Shown here one piece after another: positions 36,580 through 43,365 of a stretch of 43,365 bases of DNA. A model generated the notes under the pieces. That model was not told the DNA's origin. It made no database searches and saw only the letters and a program-made list of their open reading frames with translations. The position numbers and the translations under genes are program-made. Positions within the stretch are counted from its first letter, which is position 1. The number at the start of each line of letters is the position of its first letter. Source of the stretch: Candidatus Dormiibacterota bacterium. Lineage in GTDB: Bacteria > Chloroflexota > Dormibacteria > Aeolococcales > Bog-877. The stretch covers positions 1 through 43,365 of the forward strand of contig DAHVDN010000001.1 of the NCBI GenBank assembly GCA_027313505.1, in the 5' to 3' direction.

Positions 36580-37386
36580 TTGGACCCGGACCGGCGCCCC
36601 CTCGGGTCACCGACCCGGGGGGTGAGTACCGTTGAGGGTCAGCTTGTCTCATTTCTGGAGCGGCCAGGCACCGAGCCCGCGATCTTGCTGCTACACGGTT
36701 GGGGCTCCAGCGCCGCGAGCTTTTTGGGACTTCTCCGCCGCAGCGCCTCGGGCAGGCGCCTTGTGGCTCTCGACCTTCCCGGATTTGGCGAGTCCCCGAT
36801 TGGTCGGGGCCGGTGGACGACCACTACCTATGCCGAGCTGGTCCGAAGCTGGAGCGCTGCGCAACTCGGCGAGGGCTACAGCCTGTTGGGGCACTCTTAT
36901 GGGGGTGCCGTCTCCATGAGAATGGCCGTCGGACGCCGGGGGCCGGATCGGCTGCTGCTATGTGCTCCGTCGGGCATTCGGCCACTCATTGACCAGCAGA
37001 TCAAACCAAAGGTGACGCTGTTCCGCTCCCTCCGTGCCGGGGCCAGGGTCCTTCCGAGGCCGCTCTCGGTCCCAGCGGTGGAATGGCTGAGCCGTCGTTT
37101 CGGCTCAGCCGATTACCGGGCCGCCGGACCGCTGCTGCGTCCGATCCTGGTGGCCGCGGTGACCGAGGACCTCAGCGATGTCGCAGCCAGGATAGAGATT
37201 CCCACCCTCCTGGTCTGGGGCGCTGGCGACGCCGAACTTCCGCTCGATCCCCACGGTCGGCGGCTGAAGGAGCTGATCGCCCCGGCCGAACTGGTCACCT
37301 TGGAGCAAAGTGGCCACTTTCCGTTCGTAGATGAGGCGGACCGTTTCGCACGGGTCTTCGACGCCTTCATGGACGCGCAACTATGA
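36580..37386 (+). CDS. Alpha/beta hydrolase
   Basis: A 268-residue alpha/beta-hydrolase. LLLHGWGSS (oxyanion region) is near residue 38, the nucleophile elbow GHSYGG near 106 (Ser nucleophile), an acid in WGAGDAELP near 213, and His in SGHFPF near 246: a complete catalytic triad. The substrate is not known; esterase, lipase and C-C hydrolase roles all fit. TTG 36580 has a -10 box five bases upstream; GTG 36622 is an alternative start that would remove a Pro/Arg-rich leader. The gene ends four bases before the MurF-like gene, so a cell-envelope role is suggested by context only. Confidence 0.85.
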   Translation: MDPDRRPLGSPTRGVSTVEGQLVSFLERPGTEPAILLLHGWGSSAASFLGLLRRSASGRRLVALDLPGFGESPIGRGRWTTTTYAELVRSWSAAQLGEGYSLLGHSYGGAVSMRMAVGRRGPDRLLLCAPSGIRPLIDQQIKPKVTLFRSLRAGARVLPRPLSVPAVEWLSRRFGSADYRAAGPLLRPILVAAVTEDLSDVAARIEIPTLLVWGAGDAELPLDPHGRRLKELIAPAELVTLEQSGHFPFVDEADRFARVFDAFMDAQL

Positions 37387-37390
37387 CGCC

Positions 37391-38971
37391 GTGACCGCTA
37401 CTTTATTTGTGGCCGCGGGCCTGGCCGTCATCGGTAGTGCCGCCTCCTATCGTCAGCTGATCGGTTGGCTCTATCTCTTTCAGCTTGACGAGTACCTTCC
37501 GGCCCGGCTCTGGCCCACAGCGCTCAGAAGGCTCCGGGCCCACCTCCGGTCGGAGTCGGCGCTGCTGGCCGGAGCGCTGGCGTTTGCCGTCCTGTCGCTG
37601 ACCTTGAGCTCAGGGCTGCGGCTGGTTCCATTGCTCGCGGCCAGCACGCTGCCGATCTTTCTCTGGCGGCCGTTCGCCATCAGAGACAGTTTGAAGTGGA
37701 CCTCCAGAGCCCGGAGGCTGGGGGTGGTAGCTGGGGCGGTGGTGCTGGTCATCCTGTTTCTGGGGTTTCTCGCGGGGCCGCTGGGGGCGGTGCTGATGGG
37801 GCTGGTGGACCTTCTGTCTCTGGTGGGCCTCACCCTGGCGGCAACCATTCTCAGCCCCTACGAGGGCCGCCAGCGCCGCCGCTTCATGAAGCGCGCCGAG
37901 GGCCGGCTGAGCATCGCCAGCCCGACGGTCGTAGGGATAACCGGGAGCTACGGCAAAACCACGACCAAGGTTCTCCTGGGGCAGCTCCTGGACGAGGTTG
38001 ACAATCCCTGCTTCGCGACTCCTGAGAGCTTCAACACCACCCTTGGAGTGTGTCGAGCCATCAACGAGGGGCTCAGGCCCCAGCACACCACCGCGGTGTT
38101 GGAGATGGGCGCCTATCGTCCCGGAGAGATCGAGGAGATCTGCTCGTTCACCCATCCCAGGGTCGGCATAGTGACCGCCATCGGGTTGATGCATCTGGAG
38201 CGTTTCGGAAGTCGCCAGCGGATCGCAGTGGCGAAGTCTGAGTTGCTCTCTTCCCTGCCGGCTGAGGGGCTGGCGGTGTTGCCGTCAACCATCGCCGAAC
38301 GCGCCACCCTAGTTCGCCACTTGAAGGCCCGGCTGGTGTTGGTCGGGACCCCCACTGATCGCTGGTGGATCGAGGAGGAGAAGGTGACCCCGGCCGGGAC
38401 CAGCTTTCGCCTTAGGGGTAGTCAGGGGGAGGTGCTGGATGCCCTGGTCCCGCTGTATGGCCGACACCTGCTGTCGGATCTGCTATGCGCTCTGGCGGTG
38501 GCCTTGGAGCTGGGCCGGCCGCTACCGCAGCTGGCCCGGAAGCTGGCCGGTCTGAGCGGCGCTCCACATCGGCTTCAGGTCAGCAGAAATGCCGGGATCA
38601 CCATCATTGATGACGCCTACAATTCAAATCCTGAGGGAGCGGAGGAGGCGCTTCGCCTCCTCGGGAGCTTGCCCGGGGAACGGCGGGTCCTGGTAACTCC
38701 CGGCTACATCGAGCTCGGACCCGAGCAGGAGCAGAGTATGCGCGATCTTGGCAGGATGGCGGCTGAGGTGTGCACCCACGTGATCCTGGTGGGCCCCCGC
38801 CATTCGGCTGCGGTTAGGTCGGGGCTGGAGGATGCTGGCTATCCTCTGGACCAGGTCACGGTGGTCGCGGACCTGGCCGCAGCGCAGGAGAGGCTGCCGC
38901 GGGTAGCGGGCTTCGGAAGCGTGGTCCTGTTCGAGAATGACCTGCCCGATCAGTATCTGGAGAGGGCGTGA
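37391..38971 (+). CDS. Mur ligase (MurF-like) with N-terminal membrane domain
   Basis: A 526-residue protein. The first roughly 160 residues have about five membrane segments in place of the usual MurF UDP-binding domain. The Mur ligase ATPase domain begins at P-loop G182-ITGSYGKTT, then SFNTTLGVCRAI, AVLEMGAYRPGEI and IGLMHLERFGS. The C-terminal domain has IIDDAYNSNPEGAEEAL, the family's MurF-type motif. MurF adds D-Ala-D-Ala to UDP-MurNAc-tripeptide; here the chemistry probably happens at the membrane or on a lipid-linked substrate. GTG 37391 lies four bases after the hydrolase stop; a longer frame is a shadow. The Ddl-like gene overlaps its end by four bases. Confidence 0.88.
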   Translation: MTATLFVAAGLAVIGSAASYRQLIGWLYLFQLDEYLPARLWPTALRRLRAHLRSESALLAGALAFAVLSLTLSSGLRLVPLLAASTLPIFLWRPFAIRDSLKWTSRARRLGVVAGAVVLVILFLGFLAGPLGAVLMGLVDLLSLVGLTLAATILSPYEGRQRRRFMKRAEGRLSIASPTVVGITGSYGKTTTKVLLGQLLDEVDNPCFATPESFNTTLGVCRAINEGLRPQHTTAVLEMGAYRPGEIEEICSFTHPRVGIVTAIGLMHLERFGSRQRIAVAKSELLSSLPAEGLAVLPSTIAERATLVRHLKARLVLVGTPTDRWWIEEEKVTPAGTSFRLRGSQGEVLDALVPLYGRHLLSDLLCALAVALELGRPLPQLARKLAGLSGAPHRLQVSRNAGITIIDDAYNSNPEGAEEALRLLGSLPGERRVLVTPGYIELGPEQEQSMRDLGRMAAEVCTHVILVGPRHSAAVRSGLEDAGYPLDQVTVVADLAAAQERLPRVAGFGSVVLFENDLPDQYLERA

Positions 38972-40110
38972 CCCTGGAGGGGCTCCGGGTGGCAGTGGTA
39001 TTCGGCTCCACCTCACCGGAGCATGAGATCAGCATCATCACTGCCTGCCAGGCGATGCCGGTGCTCAGGGAGCTTGGAGCCACGGTTTGGCCGGTCTACG
39101 TCACCAAGCAGGGCCAGTGGTTCACGGACCCGTCGTTCGGCGAACTCACGACCTTCAGAAAGAAGCTTCCGGAGGCCGGCTCCCCTGTGAGTCTGGAGCT
39201 GGCAACGGGCACCTTTCAGGCTGGCTCCGGGTCGCGGTTCACCCGTCCCCGGGAGGTTCCCATCGATGTCCTGTTTCCCCTCACTCATGGGGGAATGGGG
39301 GAGGACGGAGTGCTGGCGGCGCTGGCCGGCCTCGCCCGCATTCCGGTGGTCGGTTGCGGTCCCCTGGCTGGGGCGCTGTCGATGGACAAGTTCCGCTCCA
39401 AGCAGCTGCTGGCGTCCGCCGGCCTTCCGGTGGTTCCCGCCCAGCTCGTGAGCGCTGCTGGGGGGGCCCTCGAGCGGGCTTTGGCCGTCGGCTTTCCCCT
39501 GGTGGTGAAGCCGAACCGGAGCGGCTCCAGCATCGGGGTCTCCCTGGTTGGCTCGGCCGACGCGCTGGCCCCGGCAGTGGAGCTCGCATTCGCCTTCGAC
39601 TCGGAGGTCGTGCTGGAACCTGCGGTGGAGCTGGCTCAAGACCTGAACTGCGCGGTGCGGTCCACCGGGCCCCCGAGAGCCTCAGAGGTGGAGCGCCCGC
39701 TGAAGGGGCCGGGTGTCCTCTCCTACTCCGACAAGTACGCCCCGGGAGGGCAGCTGGCACCTAAGGGATCGACCGGTGCCGGAAAGGGGGACCTTCGTCG
39801 CCAGCTGCCCGCCGACATCCCCGCCCACCTGCGCCAGGAGATTCAGCAGCTTTCGATTAGGGCCTTCGACCTTCTCGGGTGCCGCGGGACAGCTCGGATC
39901 GACTTTCTCCTGTCCGGAGATGGCGTCCTCAACCTCAACGAGGTGAACACCATTCCCGGATCCCTGGCCTTTTATCTGTGGGAGGCAACTGGCGTGCCAT
40001 TCCAGGCTCTCTTGGAACAGCTGCTCCAGGAGGCTCTGGCATTCGGCCCTCCCAGGCAGGGTGGCTTCCCGGACAACCTTCTGGCGGCCGAGGGGCTCCT
40101 CGGTAAGTAG
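38968..40110 (+). CDS. D-alanine--D-alanine ligase family protein, atypical C-terminus
   Basis: A 380-residue ATP-grasp ligase. It has SPEHEIS (substrate Glu), LTHGGMGEDG, KPNRSGSSIGVSLV, SYSDKYAPGG, TARIDFLL and LNEVNTIPG, in family order. Typical Ddl proteins continue PGMT-x-x-SL; this one continues PGSLAFYLW, so the acceptor-site end of the molecule differs. It joins two D-amino acids, most likely D-Ala-D-Ala, to feed the overlapping MurF-like enzyme. The GTG start overlaps the preceding stop by four bases. A different second residue (D-Lac, D-Ser) is possible but not shown. Confidence 0.86.
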   Translation: MTLEGLRVAVVFGSTSPEHEISIITACQAMPVLRELGATVWPVYVTKQGQWFTDPSFGELTTFRKKLPEAGSPVSLELATGTFQAGSGSRFTRPREVPIDVLFPLTHGGMGEDGVLAALAGLARIPVVGCGPLAGALSMDKFRSKQLLASAGLPVVPAQLVSAAGGALERALAVGFPLVVKPNRSGSSIGVSLVGSADALAPAVELAFAFDSEVVLEPAVELAQDLNCAVRSTGPPRASEVERPLKGPGVLSYSDKYAPGGQLAPKGSTGAGKGDLRRQLPADIPAHLRQEIQQLSIRAFDLLGCRGTARIDFLLSGDGVLNLNEVNTIPGSLAFYLWEATGVPFQALLEQLLQEALAFGPPRQGGFPDNLLAAEGLLGK

Positions 40111-40163
40111 TCGTAAGGGGAGCGCACAACGGACGCTGGCCCGCCGGAACAGGTCCGGGTTCG

Positions 40164-41474
40164 CTAACCCCTTCCCCAGACCCGCTTCATCAGGATCCCG
40201 GCCAATTTGTCCGAGTCGTGGTGGGTGGTGAGTTTGTTGCTCGCCAGATCCGCCAGAACGTACCTCGGTCGCCCACCACGCCCCGACACCCGCTTGCGGT
40301 CGAAGGTGACCCGCCTCACTCCGGCCTCCACAGCAGCCGGGGAGAGGGGGATCCCTAGGTTGCTGTTCGCCACCACATAGTCGAACAGGTCGGGACCCAC
40401 GTAGCTCTCCAGCGTCTCCACGTGATCGTGGATCGAGTATCCCGCGGTCTCGCCCGCCTGGGTGGCCACGTTGCAGACGTAGACCTTGAGAGCCGGCGAG
40501 CTGCGCAGGCTCTCAACCATCCCGTCCACCAGCAGGTTGGGCAGCAAGCTGGTGTACAGGCTGCCCGGTCCAACCACGATCATCTCCGCATTCATGATCG
40601 CCAGCTGTGCCTCGGGATTGAGCTGAGGGTGTTCGGGGACCAGAAAGACCCGACCGATCGGTGCCTTCCCCGTCGGGACCTGGGACTCCCCAACCAACAC
40701 CTCCTCGCCGGAGACCGCGCACAGAGTCACGCTCTCCAGGGTCGATGGGACGATCTGACCCCTCACCGCCAGCACCCTTCCGGACTCCCGCAGGGCATGC
40801 TCGAAGTCCCCAGTCACCGCGGTCATCGCCATGATGAACAGGTTCCCGAAGGAATGGCCGCTCAGTGACCCCTCCTCGAAGCGGTACTGAAATAGGTCAG
40901 TCATCAGAGGCTCCACGTCGGCCAAGGCAGTGAGGCATTGCCGAAAGTCGCCAGGGGGTACCACCTGATACTCCTGACGGAGCCGGCCGGAACTGCCACC
41001 GTCGTCGGCCACGGTCACCAGGGCGGTGACGTTGCCGCTGTGGCGCTTGATGCCTCTTAGGAGGGTGGACAGCCCAGTCCCCCCTCCGATGGCGACGATG
41101 CGCGGTCCCTTCCGGAGCCGGCGGAAGTCATACAGGCGCTCCACAAGAGCCTTGTTGCCGCCGGGGAAGGGGCTGAGGAGCGACTCGGTCAGCTTGTAGA
41201 GGCCGAGCGACAGCAGGACCAGACCGACCGCGCCGAAGATGACCGCCCGCAGCCACCTCGGCCAGAACTGCAAGGTGAGGTCATAGGTGAAGGCGGGGAG
41301 GTGGGCGTGCAGATAGTAGTCGCGCAGGGCGTAGCTGATCCCCAGGCTGATCGCCACGATGGCGAAGATGGTGACCCCCACCCAGCGCTTGACGTGGAGG
41401 CCGGGAATCAGCCAACGCGTCACGCTCGAACTGAGACGCGGCGTTCGCATGATGTGGCCGGATCGTACCACCAC
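40164..41474 (-). CDS. YvcK/CofD-like protein with two N-terminal membrane segments
   Basis: A 436-residue protein of the YvcK (gluconeogenesis factor, CofD-like) family. Two membrane segments (about 31-49 and 78-98) precede the catalytic-like core: AIGGGTGLSTLLRGIK, ADDGGSSGRLR, PPGDFRQCL, SGHSFGNLF and VVGPGSLYTSLLPNLLV. YvcK binds UDP-GlcNAc and is needed for cell-wall homeostasis on gluconeogenic carbon. The usual RapZ and WhiA neighbours are absent. GTG 41474 or ATG 41450 may be the start. It converges with the Ddl-like gene; a small hairpin (GGGTT/AACCC, 40157-40170) overlaps its stop codon. Confidence 0.9.
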   Translation of the reverse strand: MVVRSGHIMRTPRLSSSVTRWLIPGLHVKRWVGVTIFAIVAISLGISYALRDYYLHAHLPAFTYDLTLQFWPRWLRAVIFGAVGLVLLSLGLYKLTESLLSPFPGGNKALVERLYDFRRLRKGPRIVAIGGGTGLSTLLRGIKRHSGNVTALVTVADDGGSSGRLRQEYQVVPPGDFRQCLTALADVEPLMTDLFQYRFEEGSLSGHSFGNLFIMAMTAVTGDFEHALRESGRVLAVRGQIVPSTLESVTLCAVSGEEVLVGESQVPTGKAPIGRVFLVPEHPQLNPEAQLAIMNAEMIVVGPGSLYTSLLPNLLVDGMVESLRSSPALKVYVCNVATQAGETAGYSIHDHVETLESYVGPDLFDYVVANSNLGIPLSPAAVEAGVRRVTFDRKRVSGRGGRPRYVLADLASNKLTTHHDSDKLAGILMKRVWGRG

Positions 41475-41529
41475 CGGCCGGCTGGGCTTGCGGGGAACTG
41501 CTTCCGCAGGTGAGACTGCGGGCCGCCCC

Positions 41530-41535
41530 TATACT
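41530..41535 (+). promoter_or_regulatory. Putative -10 box and leader of the ilvE-like gene
   Basis: TATACT 48 bases before ATG 41584. Unlike the leaderless genes, this one has a leader and a strong ribosome site (AGGAGGGGGC just before the ATG). No convincing -35 is visible. Confidence 0.4.
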
Positions 41536-41583
41536 GCAGGAAGCCGCCGCACCCACCGACGACAGCTGGTTTAGGAGGGGGCA

Positions 41584-42594
41584 ATGGACGCCCACGAAGC
41601 GACTCGAGGTTCCGCCCAGATGTTGCTGGAACCGGATGACTCAGCGGCCAATTCCATCGGATCGCGACCCTTCGACCGGGAGCGGGCCTGGGTCTACTTC
41701 AACGGCCAGTTACGGCGCTACAGCGACTGCCGCCTGGGGCCGATGACGCACGCGCTGCACTACGGGACCGGATGCTTCGAGGGGATCCGTGCCTATTGGA
41801 ACCAGACCCGAAACCAGCTCTACATGTTTCGGGCGGAGGAGCACTACGATCGGCTCAGGCAGTCCACCCGCATCCTGAAGATGGCCCTTCCCCTGGACAC
41901 GGCCCAGCTCTGTGCCCTGACCGGAGAGCTGCTGCGCCGAAACGAGTTTCGCTCGGATGTCTACATCCGTCCTCTGGCCTATAAGTCCTCCGAGGAGATC
42001 GGGGTGCGCCTGCACAACCTGGAGGACGCCTTTCTCATCTATGCCCAGCCGTTCGGGAGCTACATCGATGCCGCCAATGGAACCCGCTGCATGGTCTCCT
42101 CATGGAGGCGGGTCGATGACAACTCCGCTCCCGCACGAGCCAAGATCACCGGAACCTACATCAACTCCGCGCTGGCTAAGTCGGAGGCCTATGACAACGG
42201 CTACGACGAGGCGATCGTGCTGGGTCAGGATGGCCACGTCTGCGAGGGTTCTGCGGAGAACCTGTTTCTGATTCGCAAGGGCACCCTCATCACCCCACCG
42301 GTCTACGACAACATCTTGGAGGGGATCACTAGGGCGACTATCCTCCAGCTCTGGACCGAGGATCTTGGGCTCACCGCCGTGGAGCGCCCGATCGATCGCA
42401 CGGAGCTCTATCTGGCCGACGAGGTGATCCTGTGCGGCACAGGGGCCCAGCTCTCTCCGGTTGTGGAGATCGACACCAGGCCGGTCGGAGAAGGGGTTGT
42501 CGGTCCGTTCGCCAAGCAGCTTGAGGGGCTCTACTCGCAGCTGGTGCGGGGGGAGATCGAGAAGTACAGGGAGTGGTGCCTCCCGGTCTACTGA
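41584..42594 (+). CDS. ilvE: Branched-chain amino acid aminotransferase (fold type IV)
   Basis: A 336-residue PLP enzyme. After a 30-residue leader it shows LHYGTGCFEGIRAYW, the PLP Lys in SALAKSEAYDNGYDEAIVL, EGSAENLFLI and EGITRATIL, in IlvE order. It interconverts Val/Leu/Ile with their 2-oxo acids using glutamate. D-amino acid aminotransferase and ADC lyase are related, but the leader, length and FEGIRAY motif favour IlvE. The ATG has the strongest Shine-Dalgarno sequence in the window. No other ilv or leu genes are nearby. Confidence 0.92.
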   Translation: MDAHEATRGSAQMLLEPDDSAANSIGSRPFDRERAWVYFNGQLRRYSDCRLGPMTHALHYGTGCFEGIRAYWNQTRNQLYMFRAEEHYDRLRQSTRILKMALPLDTAQLCALTGELLRRNEFRSDVYIRPLAYKSSEEIGVRLHNLEDAFLIYAQPFGSYIDAANGTRCMVSSWRRVDDNSAPARAKITGTYINSALAKSEAYDNGYDEAIVLGQDGHVCEGSAENLFLIRKGTLITPPVYDNILEGITRATILQLWTEDLGLTAVERPIDRTELYLADEVILCGTGAQLSPVVEIDTRPVGEGVVGPFAKQLEGLYSQLVRGEIEKYREWCLPVY

Positions 42595-42640
42595 CGCTTC
42601 TGGGGGCCTGTCGGCCGAGAGGAGCGGGCGGTTGCGTCAG
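42591..42640 (+). terminator. Possible terminator/structured leader after ilvE
   Basis: CTGACGC (42591-42597, overlapping the ilvE stop) pairs with GCGTCAG (42634-42640) around a 36-base loop that itself contains GGCC-TGTC-GGCC. No T-run follows, so it may be a Rho-independent-like stem, part of the next gene's leader, or chance. Confidence 0.3.
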
Positions 42641-42696
42641 CCGACCCCGTGTAAGATTTCCGCTTACTGGCTGTTGAGAGCGGCTGACTGAATAAA

Positions 42697-43365
42697 GTGC
42701 ACCAAGAAGGCTCCCACCGTCGGCGACGCCCCCATCCTGGTGCCGCGCTTTCGCGGCGGTGGAACAACCTCAGCATCCGCAGGCGGATTCTCCTGTCGAT
42801 GTTGGCGGTTTCGGTGATTCCCCTGGCCCTCTTCAGCGCCGCGGGGATCACCGCCCTCAGCGGTCTCAACCACGGCGCCTTGAGCACGGCTGACCGCCAG
42901 TTGGTGGCTAGCCAGAGCCTTCACCTGGCCGACCTGGTACAGAGCAAGGCCACCATCGTAAATGATGAGCTGGCGTCCATAGAAGACCAGATCGGACTCC
43001 TCGGCCTTGAGACCGGAGGCGCACTCGCCAACTCGGGAGTTACCCCCATCCCTCAGACCGCCACCACCAACGCGATCATATTGGGCCCGGGGGCGGCCGC
43101 AAGCACCCCTCCTGAACAGGTGCTCGCTCTGCAAAGCCTTGAGAACTCCGCAAGCACCATCGCCCAGCTCCATCCGGAGGTTGCCGAGGTTTGGCTGCAG
43201 CTTCCGGGCAGCGGCCTTCTGGAGGTCTCCCCAAGCAGCGCCGTCACCACCCAGGACAGGTCCCGTTTCGAGCAGCTCCTGCCTTCCCAGGGCGAGTACC
43301 AGTTGGGAGTTCAGGAGGAGAACGCCTCAGACCAGACGGGATCTTGGCGGCAGCTGGTGTCACCA
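42697..43365 (+). CDS. Membrane sensor protein, 5' part only
   Basis: The frame from GTG 42697 is open for 223 residues to the window end with no stop. It has a basic, His/Arg-rich leader, then NNLSIRRRILLSMLAVSVIP, the usual start of bacterial sensor proteins, with the first membrane segment at about 34-55. The following roughly 165 residues look like an extracytoplasmic sensing region (Cache-like, helical start LADLVQSKATIVNDELASIE). A second membrane segment and the output domain (kinase, phosphatase or cyclase) would lie beyond the edge. TAAGAT at 42652-42657 is a possible -10 box. Confidence 0.65.
   Translation, partial: MHQEGSHRRRRPHPGAALSRRWNNLSIRRRILLSMLAVSVIPLALFSAAGITALSGLNHGALSTADRQLVASQSLHLADLVQSKATIVNDELASIEDQIGLLGLETGGALANSGVTPIPQTATTNAIILGPGAAASTPPEQVLALQSLENSASTIAQLHPEVAEVWLQLPGSGLLEVSPSSAVTTQDRSRFEQLLPSQGEYQLGVQEENASDQTGSWRQLVSP

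Overview
The window is about 43 kb of GC-rich, gene-dense chromosome from a free-living bacterium. There are no rRNA, tRNA, phage, transposon or CRISPR signals. Many genes start with GTG or TTG, and genes are joined by 1-, 4- and 8-bp start/stop overlaps. Several genes have a TANNNT-like -10 box 5-9 bases before the start codon, which suggests leaderless mRNAs. Membrane-fused MurF and YvcK proteins, an ArsA with a fused small-heat-shock domain and HxlR/PadR/IclR regulators point to the Terrabacteria side (Chloroflexota, Dormibacterota or Actinomycetota). The phylum is a guess; no 16S gene is present.

Layout. 0.1-2.1 kb (minus): a 74-aa protein, an ABC ATPase and an ABC-2 permease. 2.1-6.6 kb (plus): a YhaO/YhaN (SbcD/SbcC-like) pair and a BtuF-like receptor. 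6.7-9.3 kb (minus): a PadR regulator with a DrrAB-like exporter. 9.4-12.8 kb: a DEAD-box helicase divergent from a HAD phosphatase and YchF. 13.4-14.7 kb (minus): an SPFH (stomatin) protein and a stand-alone NfeD C-terminal domain. 15.2-22.0 kb (plus): a predicted tail-anchored protein, an ArsA/Get3-like ATPase, a small coupled protein, a site-2 protease, a Nudix hydrolase, a CaCA exchanger, a lipoprotein, endonuclease IV and an ROK kinase. 22.0-23.9 kb (minus): an IclR regulator and an HtrA-like protease without a signal peptide. 24.0-34.3 kb (plus): HxlR, a CCA-adding-type enzyme, a DUF1232 protein, bL9, DnaB, PurA, a BNR-propeller membrane protein, RidA, and a three-gene ABC exporter ending in a TusA-like protein. 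34.3-36.6 kb (minus): a two-component system. 36.6-40.1 kb (plus): an alpha/beta hydrolase, a membrane-fused MurF-like ligase and a Ddl-like ligase. 40.2-41.5 kb (minus): membrane-anchored YvcK. 41.6 kb to the end: IlvE and the start of a membrane sensor.

Most genes are housekeeping. The most unusual part is 15.2-18.0 kb. A protein whose only membrane segment is its extreme C-terminus sits 45 bp upstream of a Get3/ArsA-family ATPase, followed by a tightly coupled small protein and an intramembrane protease. No arsenic genes are present. This would fit a bacterial tail-anchored-protein targeting and turnover cassette, which is an inference from gene order and protein architecture. A second notable unit is the hydrolase - membrane MurF-like - atypical Ddl operon, which may be a variant of D-Ala-D-Ala peptidoglycan precursor synthesis.
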